From positions 682,001 to 746,000 of the forward strand of contig NZ_FMZH01000001.1 of the NCBI RefSeq assembly GCF_900101435.1: 64,000 bases of DNA, written 5' to 3'. Each line of letters begins with the position of its first letter. Positions within the stretch are counted from its first letter, which is position 1. Source of the stretch: Pedobacter soli. GTDB taxonomy: Bacteria > Bacteroidota > Bacteroidia > Sphingobacteriales > Sphingobacteriaceae. Both the position numbers and the translations under genes were made by a program. This document shows positions 53,104-61,528 of this stretch, one piece after another. The notes under the pieces are model-generated. The model worked only from the letters and a program-made list of their open reading frames with translations. It had not been told where the DNA came from and ran no database searches.

Positions 53104-54636
53104 TTAATGTAAAAGCCCGTTTTGACGGCAAAAACGGAAAGCGTGTAAAAACAAATGAAATGGATTTGGCCTATAAATAACACCAACCTGATCCGGATTA
53201 TACATTACGATGTACTCCATCTTTCCGCCGCCATTCTCAAAATCTTCGGTCAAGCGGTATTTAATAACATACCCCCTGCCCTTTTCATTGAGCACATTCA
53301 TTTCCCGCTCTCCGGAAGTGATGTTATAAGTAAAGATTGTGTCTGGACTGATGAAAGGAAGTGAATAATTGATGAGTTCCCTGGCATAGCCTCCATCATC
53401 AAAAGCCTTCGGTGTTACCGAATAATCTGAATGGTAATTTCCAGCAAGTTCAGCGATAGCCGCATCCAGGTCCTCTAGCCTGGGGAAGAGCTGTCTCAAT
53501 AGGTGGATCAGCGATAACAATGGATAAGCAAAAGCCTGCATCCTGAGTTCATTATAGCTAAAAGTATAATCAGCCAGTTCATAAACAGAGAACTTTACCA
53601 GACTACGGATCCTCACTGCATCTATATCAATCATCTCACCGACAGTACGGATAAGAACCTTTTGGAACCTATGTCCTTTATCCAACATCTGAACATAGAC
53701 TCTGGCCAGTTCATCCTGCTGGGCGGTATTCAACCTGGGACGCAGGTAGGCATCATGAAAAAGCTGCTTAAGGAAATCCCGATGCCGAAACTGAAAAATC
53801 TCCCGTGAATAAAACTTATCTATATATCCGGAAAATTCAGCCTTTTGCCCAAACCGGTGATGGAAAATATGCTCAATGTTGTTCACATCACACACGAAAA
53901 CCACCTTATCAAAACCGAACTTATTCTCCTCAGAACGACTGTCGTGATGAGCAGTAAATACATTGAATATCCTAAAAATATGCTCAGGATCCAATCTATC
54001 GAGATCATCGATAACCAGTACAACCGGTTTATCTTCATCCCCGCGCACCCTGGAAACGAAATCTCGAATGAGCAGCGTAGTACCATCCAATTCCCTTACA
54101 CTACCACTCTTCCGCTGGAATGTCTTGATAAATTCCTCAGCACTATCAGTCCCGGTACGCCTAATTTCACCCGAAAAGGTATTATGGGCATCAAACAATT
54201 TTTTAAGGGCATCCAACGTATCGGTTGCAGCTTCTCCAAAAGGAATAAAATGTTTGGCAAAAACTTTGAACACCTTATAAAAGTTCACCTCGCTCCTTAG
54301 AAATTCCTGCGTAATCAAGCCCTGGCTGATATCTTCTTCGCTAAGCTTGATCTTTTCAGCATATCTTTTCAGTAACGCATCGAGCAGATCAAACTTGATC
54401 AGTTCAAAAATATCTTCGTTCGAACTCACCGAATAATCTACCGGATAAAGCTGAACCGAGTGGTAGCTATCGCTATGGGCAGTAAAAAAAGAGTCCAGAA
54501 AATAACTCTTACCAGCACCAAAACCTGCCGAAAACATAATCCTTTTATTGTCCGCAGGGGATAAATGTAGCGCAAAACGCTCCAGTTCGCCATCTATGGG
54601 AATTCTTTCCCCAGATTTATTCTTAACTTCTTGCAT
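53104..54636 (-). CDS. KAP-family P-loop NTPase
   Basis: 510-residue protein of the KAP NTPase family. Walker A is SAGFGAGKS (36-44) and Walker B is VVLVIDDLDRLDP, with Asp210-Asp211 and Asp213. The sensor region CDVNNIEHIFHHRFG follows. KAP proteins are STAND/AAA-related ATPases, often membrane-bound and frequent in defence loci; the usual inserted membrane helices are not obvious here, so this one is probably soluble. It lies 16 bp downstream of the nuclease-like gene, on the same strand, so they should form one unit. A sensor-ATPase role is inferred. Confidence 0.85.
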   Translation of the reverse strand: MQEVKNKSGERIPIDGELERFALHLSPADNKRIMFSAGFGAGKSYFLDSFFTAHSDSYHSVQLYPVDYSVSSNEDIFELIKFDLLDALLKRYAEKIKLSEEDISQGLITQEFLRSEVNFYKVFKVFAKHFIPFGEAATDTLDALKKLFDAHNTFSGEIRRTGTDSAEEFIKTFQRKSGSVRELDGTTLLIRDFVSRVRGDEDKPVVLVIDDLDRLDPEHIFRIFNVFTAHHDSRSEENKFGFDKVVFVCDVNNIEHIFHHRFGQKAEFSGYIDKFYSREIFQFRHRDFLKQLFHDAYLRPRLNTAQQDELARVYVQMLDKGHRFQKVLIRTVGEMIDIDAVRIRSLVKFSVYELADYTFSYNELRMQAFAYPLLSLIHLLRQLFPRLEDLDAAIAELAGNYHSDYSVTPKAFDDGGYARELINYSLPFISPDTIFTYNITSGEREMNVLNEKGRGYVIKYRLTEDFENGGGKMEYIVMYNPDQVGVIYRPNPFHLFLHAFRFCRQNGLLH

Positions 54637-54652
54637 AAGGAATATAATTTGC

Positions 54653-55972
54653 TTAAGACCGGTCCAATAAATGGGAATAAGCGTCTACCAATTGATCAAT
54701 AAAACCCGAAGGTGCTGAATAATTGTTCAGATCAGTATCTAATTGCTGAAAAATCTTATAAGGAACATATAAATCAACCATAAAGCCGAACGAAACCGTG
54801 AAATAATTTCTATCAGTCTTAACAAAGTGTTTATCAAAGCCGCATTTCTCCCGCCAATTGAACTCCGACCTGAGGTGCTCATCCATCAGCAATTCAAACT
54901 CGTTCCAATCCTTCAGATCCCATTTACCAGATTTATCATAAAAATTCTTCGCAGTGTTCAACGGCTTCAAAAGCTGTTCCGGACCAAAATCAAGTGAGGT
55001 TACAAAGCGGTTAAAATGGCAAAACTTAATATGGTACTCCAAATCAAGTTCAAAACTTATATCCCCGATCATCAAGGATTTCCGCTCAATCCAGCTAAGC
55101 GGTTTATCATAAATATGATAGCCCTGGGACTTGGTATTACCCGGCCAGATGGTAAAAACCACATAATCATCTCCCCGGTGCTGCTGAAAAAAAGGAATGA
55201 TCTCGCTCGCCCATCCAAAATTGATACCTATGGCCATTCGGTCGGCATAATCCAGTATTTTCTGCGCCGAATGATTAATGATCTGCTTTAACCGGAGATT
55301 CCTCGCATGAACCGATTTTTGCGAACTATCGGCTAAGGACGGCAACTGATGGAACGGACGGCTGGAAAACCAGTAAGGATATCTTATTTCAGCCAAAGCA
55401 ATAAAATCGTCCAGCATCCTCGATCTCCCTCCCCTGAACTGCATCAGGTTGGCTACCTGCTCCATCAGCACCATGGTATGCTTCCAGGAAAAATTTACAG
55501 GAACGACGCTTATCTGCTGGCCAGAGGAAACAAGCGGCACAACCTGGTCAAAAAGCTGCTGTTTACAGTCAAAAGTATTCCGCTTCACCTCAATTACTAT
55601 AGCGATATCCTTGATGGTAATGAGTACATCCGTCAGATTGATTTCCTTTGAAACCGAAGCCTCAAGCGAGAGAAAATCCCCCATATCAAGATTTCTATCG
55701 GCCGTCATTGCAACAGCATAAACCTTCTTTAACCCTGATACTTCCAAAGAATTAGTGTTCACCTGAAGGTCAATCTGATAAACCGAACCATCTTCATAAT
55801 GATTGAACAGGTAATCATAATCATCCTTTTCAACAATGGCCTGAATGTATTTACTAAAAAAGAGTGTATCGCTTTCCAAACAGATGGCAAAGGCCCTGCT
55901 TAGGTTATTTTCGATAAATTCAGAAGAGTTACTTTCGTTATAATAACGAAAAATATTAAGGTGCTGGTTCAT
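54653..55972 (-). CDS. PD-(D/E)XK nuclease-like partner of the KAP NTPase
   Basis: 439-residue protein. The first 140 residues look like a PD-(D/E)XK nuclease: an N-terminal helix with Glu22 (SEFIENNLSRAF), Asp115 in LTDVLIT, and Glu128-x-Lys130 in VIEVKRN. The residue spacing and order are right for an active site. The remaining 300 residues are mixed, with no recognised domain. It precedes the KAP NTPase gene by 16 bp, so a two-gene nuclease-plus-ATPase system is likely. A possible RNA- or protein-binding role for the C-terminus is open. Confidence 0.7.
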   Translation of the reverse strand: MNQHLNIFRYYNESNSSEFIENNLSRAFAICLESDTLFFSKYIQAIVEKDDYDYLFNHYEDGSVYQIDLQVNTNSLEVSGLKKVYAVAMTADRNLDMGDFLSLEASVSKEINLTDVLITIKDIAIVIEVKRNTFDCKQQLFDQVVPLVSSGQQISVVPVNFSWKHTMVLMEQVANLMQFRGGRSRMLDDFIALAEIRYPYWFSSRPFHQLPSLADSSQKSVHARNLRLKQIINHSAQKILDYADRMAIGINFGWASEIIPFFQQHRGDDYVVFTIWPGNTKSQGYHIYDKPLSWIERKSLMIGDISFELDLEYHIKFCHFNRFVTSLDFGPEQLLKPLNTAKNFYDKSGKWDLKDWNEFELLMDEHLRSEFNWREKCGFDKHFVKTDRNYFTVSFGFMVDLYVPYKIFQQLDTDLNNYSAPSGFIDQLVDAYSHLLDRS

Positions 55973-56264
55973 GTAGAGCGTTTTTGCGTAAAACTATATA
56001 TTCTGCAACAATAAACCCAGCAGATATGGAGAAATAAATCAAAAAACAGGACATATGGGGCACCTGGAAAAATTTCACATAACCAAAATCCGGATGGCAA
56101 TACCGACCAAATAGCGGTACTGTTCTCGATAAAAGGATCAAAAACAACTACCGCTAAAAAAGATTATCCATTGGAAATATTCCGCTTTAAATACAAATCA
56201 GCCTAAAATAAAAGCATCACAAATCCACAATAAAAGGTTAAGGATGTATAAGACTTAAGCATAA
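55973..56264. other. Non-coding gap
   Basis: About 290 bp; no gene seen. It separates the nuclease/KAP unit from the PUR-RadC fusion. Confidence 0.4.
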
Positions 56265-56843
56265 TCAATACCGCCCCAAGCGCCTGCCCAGTTCCATCGC
56301 TGCCATAATCGAAGAAGACTTGGCAATCCCCATTCCTGAAAACCGGCACAGTCCGGAAAAATCCAGCGCAGCAAGTCCCTTGAGCTTCCATTCCACGCTC
56401 TGTAATATCCTATGGGCAAGCTCGATCGCATTCTCACCCGGCGTACCCGAGCCGATCAACATGGCCAGCAGTTCAGAATCTGTCATCCTACCTGCTCCTC
56501 GCTCCAGCATCTTTTCCCTTGGTCTTTCCCCTTCCTGCATTCCCTTGATCCCATGCTCTCCTAACCGCTCTTTATATTGCCCTAAAGCCCACATATCCTG
56601 AACCGTCTCATATGCCTTACCATAATGCATGATTGAGGTTATAAGAGAAGAAAAGCTTTCGATAAATATCCCAAAATCCTCTTCAAACACAGGAATCGAC
56701 TGGCGACCGTAGCCACCACAATGCTGTGCCTCACTTAAGGTAAGACTGATAAAGTTGCTACTGTTAATTGCCCGTTTGTAATCGAAAAAATAGTGTTTGT
56801 TTCCCCTAGAGAAGCTTTCAGATGTCAAAATGTTATTTTTCAT
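56265..56843 (-). CDS. PUR (DUF3276)-domain protein fused to the RadC N-terminal domain
   Basis: 192-residue fusion. Residues 1-75 match the PUR/DUF3276 nucleic-acid-binding fold of Bacteroidota (FSRGNKHYFFDYKRAINSSNF, VFEEDFGIFIESF). From about residue 100 the sequence is the RadC N-terminal helix-hairpin-helix part (ERPREKMLERGAGRMTDSELLAMLIGSGTP), ending in AKSSSIMAAMELGRRLG, the point where the JAB metalloprotease domain would begin. The JAB domain is absent: there is a stop right after, and no HxHPxG motif lies downstream. So this is either a truncated RadC or a purpose-built DNA-binding fusion. Confidence 0.75.
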   Translation of the reverse strand: MKNNILTSESFSRGNKHYFFDYKRAINSSNFISLTLSEAQHCGGYGRQSIPVFEEDFGIFIESFSSLITSIMHYGKAYETVQDMWALGQYKERLGEHGIKGMQEGERPREKMLERGAGRMTDSELLAMLIGSGTPGENAIELAHRILQSVEWKLKGLAALDFSGLCRFSGMGIAKSSSIMAAMELGRRLGRY

Positions 56844-56997
56844 AATGCCTTTAATTTTTAATCCGCATCAAAGTTGGTCGCTGTGCTAAAAATTAACAGC
56901 AGAAAAAAAAATCTTATCTGATAACCAAACAACATAACGGTTTCCACAAAAAATTATCCGATATTAGATATAGGAAACTCTTGAAAAACCAACTTCC

Positions 56998-57417
56998 ATG
57001 AGCAACGAAACACCCACCCACGAAAAACCGCGCTGCCGCTACTGCGATAAAATACTACACGGCAGGGCGGGAAAAATCTTCTGTAACGTAGACTGCAAGA
57101 ACAACTACAATAGCCGTATCCGCTCAGTAGACCGCGCCGAAGAAAACAAACGTTTTCCCGATGTCATCAAAACCATTAAAAATAATTACAGGGTCCTGAA
57201 ACAATACCGGCTTAACAATTTAAAAGAAGGAGAAATCCGCCATATCAGAAAAGATGAACTGAGGAGGCTTGGTTTTGACCACCGCTTCTGTACGGGAGCA
57301 GCACTGGAAGGAGGCCGAGAAATGTGGAAATGCTGCTTTGAATTTTGCTGGAAAGAAGACATGAACTGGCTCACCTTCAAAATTGATCCAGACCTCAACA
57401 CCCGGTACAATTATTAA
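56998..57417 (+). CDS. Zinc-finger small protein, hypothetical
   Basis: 139-residue protein with an N-terminal treble-clef-like zinc site: CRYC (residues 13-16) and FCNVDC (29-34), in the style of small Bacteroidota zinc-finger proteins found in mobile DNA. The rest is helical, basic and with several aromatic residues (WKCCFEFCWKEDMNWL). Function unknown; nucleic-acid binding is likely. Divergent from the PUR-RadC gene. Confidence 0.62.
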   Translation: MSNETPTHEKPRCRYCDKILHGRAGKIFCNVDCKNNYNSRIRSVDRAEENKRFPDVIKTIKNNYRVLKQYRLNNLKEGEIRHIRKDELRRLGFDHRFCTGAALEGGREMWKCCFEFCWKEDMNWLTFKIDPDLNTRYNY

Positions 57418-57649
57418 TGTAAATCCCCTGTTCCATTAAAACCGTAAATGGTAAGACTATTGATCACATCAGCTTTGAAACTCAGTTCTATCATCAAGGA
57501 TACAACACGCTTTATCTTTACAGAGAAAGTGATGATACAGTCATTGAGAAGCCATATAGAGTTATATCTGCTTATGGATAAACTCAACTAGATCTCATCG
57601 CCGCGCCTTGATCCCCAGATTAAATCCTCAGTAAAACTGAAGTTTTTTA

Positions 57650-59062
57650 TCACTCAATCTCAGGAAATTTTACTATTTCCCCAAGCTGCAGCGAAATACT
57701 CTCCCTACATGTTTTAGCAAAATGCTGGTCACCGCTTTCAAGAATATGTTTACATACCAGGAAAAGATCTGCAGTTTTTACAAGTCCAATTTGCTCTCGT
57801 TTGGCTCCAGTCTGGCACTTGGCGGTGAATGACAGTGTTCTTTCGTTGGGAGATGTTAGCCGTTGCGGATTACCAAACAGCAGCCCCGATGCGCGTTCCT
57901 TAACCTCCTCTTTTTCGAAATCAGCATTCAGCCCATCAAGAAGCTGCCTAAATTTAGACACATCTATATCCTTGCTATCCTTACCCTCGCATTCACCTAT
58001 AAGCCGTTCCCCTTCAGGTGATATAATAATCTGATCGAGTTCCAATTCACCATCGTCATAATTTTCTGCCTTGTAACCAAGAATAATCAAAGCTTTTATA
58101 ACGGCTTTTTCCAGCGGCTTTCCCGTCTCAAATAGCAGGTCTTTAAGGCTATCCTGTTCCGCTAGCTCATTTCGTAAATCTGCTATCTCTTTCTTTTTTC
58201 TAAGAATTTCCTCTGTTAACTTCGAAATCTTGGTCTGGGTAGCCGTGGACGAATGTAGTCCATATGCCGTCTCAGATAGCCAGTTAGGTTTAGGCGTTTT
58301 ATCCTGCTTTTGATGTAAGACCTTATCGATCTGCACCAAAGAGTTAAGAAAAAGCTTCCCTAATTTAATTCCTTCTGAATTCCAGCTTGTCTTGTCTGTT
58401 TTAGAATTATATTGAGTCAATTTATCGATCTCAAAGTCCACATTGGGAAGAAAAACTAGGAAACCTTTTTTCAAAGTTAACGCTGCACCAAGCACCCTGT
58501 CTTTGTTTTTTGTAGTAAAAGTCGATCCTTTCCCAATAACATCACTTTTGATATATGTTTCGAATGAAAAATAATCTTTAAAGTTATTATGAAGCTCAGT
58601 TACCAGACTTGAATTTGGGTATACCGTTTTTCCACTTGCCGAAGCGAAGTCAACAGAACTAAATGGCAATAAATTATAATTGGTAAATGGGGCTACATGC
58701 TCTGTGGTTTTTTGATTCCTACCGGTACCACTAGTTGATTTGGTCCCTGAATAAATATAAAAATCTTGTTTTTTACATAGAACCACCACCAAAGTCCCAC
58801 CATTTTCTACAAAATGGAGAAGCTCACTTTGCCAGTGCTTGGTATGATCAAGAATCTTTGATGATGAATCTTTGTTGTAGAGCGTTTTGCCCTCATAGAC
58901 TCCCCTGGAATAATGTGAATCATAGCTAGAATAGGCGGTACTATCTAGGTCAGGAGAAAAGATCGCTATATCTGTTTCAGAAAGGGAACTTATGCTGTCA
59001 AGCCTGATATAATTCTCGTCATTGGATGGAATATGAATTCCAATATTCGAAACACGCTTCAT
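57650..59062 (-). CDS. Glutamine-amidotransferase-like/coiled-coil/PD-(D/E)XK protein
   Basis: 470-residue protein. The N-terminal part (about 20-110) resembles a class I glutamine-amidotransferase-like/ThuA flavodoxin fold (TDIAIFSPDLDS, then HFVENGGTLVVVLC), without a catalytic cysteine in the expected place. A coiled coil of about 40 residues follows (283-320, KISKLTEEILRKKKEIADLR). The C-terminal domain (about 320-470) has Asp343, then Glu359-x-Lys361 in LIGECEGKDSK, consistent with a PD-(D/E)XK nuclease. A stand-alone anti-phage nuclease is plausible. No partner gene is adjacent. Confidence 0.55.
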   Translation of the reverse strand: MKRVSNIGIHIPSNDENYIRLDSISSLSETDIAIFSPDLDSTAYSSYDSHYSRGVYEGKTLYNKDSSSKILDHTKHWQSELLHFVENGGTLVVVLCKKQDFYIYSGTKSTSGTGRNQKTTEHVAPFTNYNLLPFSSVDFASASGKTVYPNSSLVTELHNNFKDYFSFETYIKSDVIGKGSTFTTKNKDRVLGAALTLKKGFLVFLPNVDFEIDKLTQYNSKTDKTSWNSEGIKLGKLFLNSLVQIDKVLHQKQDKTPKPNWLSETAYGLHSSTATQTKISKLTEEILRKKKEIADLRNELAEQDSLKDLLFETGKPLEKAVIKALIILGYKAENYDDGELELDQIIISPEGERLIGECEGKDSKDIDVSKFRQLLDGLNADFEKEEVKERASGLLFGNPQRLTSPNERTLSFTAKCQTGAKREQIGLVKTADLFLVCKHILESGDQHFAKTCRESISLQLGEIVKFPEIE

Positions 59063-59623
59063 TTAGGATTATTAAATAATTAGGTAAGCGAAGATAAAAA
59101 AAGTAATCCGCATCACATCTAGGTCAATTCAAGCGAGCCGTTTTTTTTTGCAATTCTTCATCCTTTCCATCAGAAAAACCCTGACCGGGGCAGTTCCAAA
59201 GGTAAAATCGCCACACGGTTCATACTCATGTGAGCAGTGAATAATTGACGCAGCCAAACTACATTCAAACGGTTCCTTCAACATCTAATCTCTTACATCG
59301 ATTAATACAGATAACTTAGCAACACCAGAGCTCGAGAGTAATAATCCGATCATCAGCCTTGAGTTGTGATCCTTTGAATCCTGTTAACCGCGCTGCGCTC
59401 GAATTCTCACACTAAAACCATTTGATGGCATAAATAGAATAGTGCTTGTCACACAGTTCAATTAAGGCAACGGCAACCTCGTAGCAGGCAACAGTTCTAC
59501 AAAATTACACTTTTTCCTATAGCGAGGATAAATTTCCAATGATCCAACACGCCATTAATTAAGCTACATTTCATATAATCCTTCGGTGGCTTATTTTTTG
59601 AAAATAATTTTCCGGACCGGTAT
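59063..59623. other. Non-coding gap with a short doubtful frame
   Basis: About 560 bp. A 51-codon minus-strand frame at 59129-59284 starts with ATG but has no recognised similarity; it may be a remnant. No tRNA or repeat was seen. Confidence 0.35.
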
Positions 59624-60201
59624 CTATCTCTTCAGAAGCAGGTACAACAGCACTACTGGACCCAGCTTTTCTCGCAGGATTTTTAGTGATCGGCTGATAT
59701 TGTTCCGCACCACCCCTTCAGATACTCCCAGTTGTTCAGCTATTTCCTTATGGGCAAGATCATGGTTCCTACTGATCTCGAATGCCTTGCGCATCTGTTC
59801 GGGCAGTGCAGCTACTTCGATTTCAATCAACTCCTTAAGCTGCTTCTCACGTACCAAGAAATCCGATTCATACCGACCGGCCTCAGCAAAATCATTCAGC
59901 AAGGAAATATATTTATCCCTTACCTTATCGTGATCGATATGATTAAGAATCTTATTGCGCGAAATCTTATACAGGTAACCAGACAGCGTGAGCTCAGTTC
60001 CAGATCACCCGATCTGTTCAGCAAAGTCAGAAACACCTCCTGCGTGAGGTCTTCTGCTTCTTCATCATCCAGGAGCAGTCTGCGGGCATGACAGTAAAGC
60101 ACTGCCCAATAGCGGTTATAGATGTCGGTAAACGCTCCCTCGTCCTTCCCTTTTAAAAGATCGGCAAGTTCAAGATCCGAGAAATGGGCATAACAGAGCA
60201 T
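59624..60201 (-). pseudogene. ECF sigma factor gene (FecI-like) with one-base frameshift
   Basis: Two frames together give a complete sigma-70 region 2/region 4 protein. From the ATG at 60201: LLKGKDEGAFTDIYNRYWAVL and EEAEDLTQEVFLTLL (sigma region 2). The frame is lost at about 59983-59990. The other frame then continues LSGYLYKISRNKILNHIDHD, through LPEQMRKAFEISRNHDLAHKEIAEQLGVSEGVVRN (region 4). Adding one base near the CGC at the break restores about 192 residues, the normal length. In Bacteroidota such sigma factors normally work with an anti-sigma/receptor pair, and none is adjacent. It is probably inactive unless this is a sequencing error. Confidence 0.8.
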
Positions 60202-60619
60202 AGTCTGCTGGTACTTTTTTATGAATCAGTAATTCCAATACTTATATCACGGCCTGACCTTGAACCCGTTGGAGCTGATCACAAAAACCCACTCTGGTCA
60301 GATGGGTTTTCAATGTGTTTATCTACAGCTTTGGCGTACAACCTTTCCTTCGGCACTACATATAGGAAATATTGGATACAAAGGTGGGGATATTTTTCCA
60401 ATAATGGAAATAACGGAATGTAATCATTTTGTTAAGCCAAATAAATATGAAATCGCGTATCAAAACTGTCTATAACTTTTTGGGAAGTCAAAACATAAAG
60501 CATATCGTTTGAGCGTTTCACAAAAATCAGTATTTATTCAACCAGGCAATGTATATTCCAAGTATGTTTATATTTTAGTAAAACTCAAAACACCTTAATA
60601 AAAAATAGCGCTAACAAAT
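60202..60619. other. Intergenic region
   Basis: About 420 bp without a convincing gene. It lies between the divergent sigma-factor gene (minus) and the STAND pair (plus) and should hold the promoter of the latter. Confidence 0.4.
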
Positions 60620-61528
60620 ATGTCATTCAAAATCCCAAGCCAGCTAAGTGAAGACCAAATTGAATCAGACGTAGCCTCATACCTGGGTTACATCACTCCA
60701 TTCTGGTCCAAGCGTTTCCGTTTGATTTCCGTAAATGAGGCAAGCTCTGGGGCTGACAAGCTTTTTAATAGGTTTGTGCCTATTTACCTTCAGTTTAAGG
60801 TTTCCCAAGGGCTTGACCCCAAAGCCTCAATACTTGGCCAGATATTGAACAAACCACTGGCCAAAATCATCAGTTACAGGAAATCCAATGGCCTTGCCGG
60901 GGATCCGATACTTTATTTTCAATTAAGGAGACAGGCTAAAACAGCTACAGAGTTACAGCACAACCTATTGGCTCGTATGCATAAGCCTCCCCACCAATAC
61001 GGACTATATATCGCACCCTTAACTTTGGACCTCGCTGAATATGAAAAACTGATGAACCAGGAGCCACGATGGTGGCACCGCATGTGGCGCCCTTTTGATA
61101 ACCAGGATGCTGAAATAGCCGATAGTATCCAAGCTAAAAAAATATTCCTGGGCAGTAACCCTTTTCTCCGGCACCACATCTCCATACCGGCACATACCGA
61201 TGTTGATACCCATAACCACCACTATTCTTTTTCAAAGAACGGATCAGAGCTTGCCTGGCATGGAGGGGAGGTACTCAGATCGGATTTCCGCTTATCCACC
61301 ATGCTTTCTTCAATCTATGAGCATTTTGAAACAAACAGGGAAAACGGTATAAGGCTCCTGCCCTTCATTAATTATACTCAAAATCTCGCACTGGAAGGTA
61401 GTCCAGCTTTTGACCAAGAGGATCAATTACGTGAAAGAGCACAGATCGATTATATACAAAACTTCACACGCTTTCTTAAATATGAACATGGGATCAGCCT
61501 CATGTTTTTAGTTGACACTAACAGATGA
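60620..61528 (+). CDS. Partner protein of the STAND NTPase, possible PD-(D/E)XK nuclease
   Basis: 302-residue protein. Residues 35-60 contain Glu40, Asp46 in SSGADKLF and Gln58-x-Lys60 in IYLQFKVS, an order (E, D, QxK) found in some restriction-endonuclease-like folds. No other motif is recognised; the remainder is mixed with several tryptophan/histidine-rich stretches. The stop overlaps the next start (ATGA at 61525-61528), so translation is coupled with the STAND gene. It could be an accessory effector or the recognition subunit. Family not recognised. Confidence 0.5.
   Translation: MSFKIPSQLSEDQIESDVASYLGYITPFWSKRFRLISVNEASSGADKLFNRFVPIYLQFKVSQGLDPKASILGQILNKPLAKIISYRKSNGLAGDPILYFQLRRQAKTATELQHNLLARMHKPPHQYGLYIAPLTLDLAEYEKLMNQEPRWWHRMWRPFDNQDAEIADSIQAKKIFLGSNPFLRHHISIPAHTDVDTHNHHYSFSKNGSELAWHGGEVLRSDFRLSTMLSSIYEHFETNRENGIRLLPFINYTQNLALEGSPAFDQEDQLRERAQIDYIQNFTRFLKYEHGISLMFLVDTNR

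Noticed and set aside
60184..60475. Overlapping plus-strand frames upstream of the STAND pair
   Set aside because: They overlap the sigma-factor gene on the other strand and lack consistent protein character; treated as intergenic.
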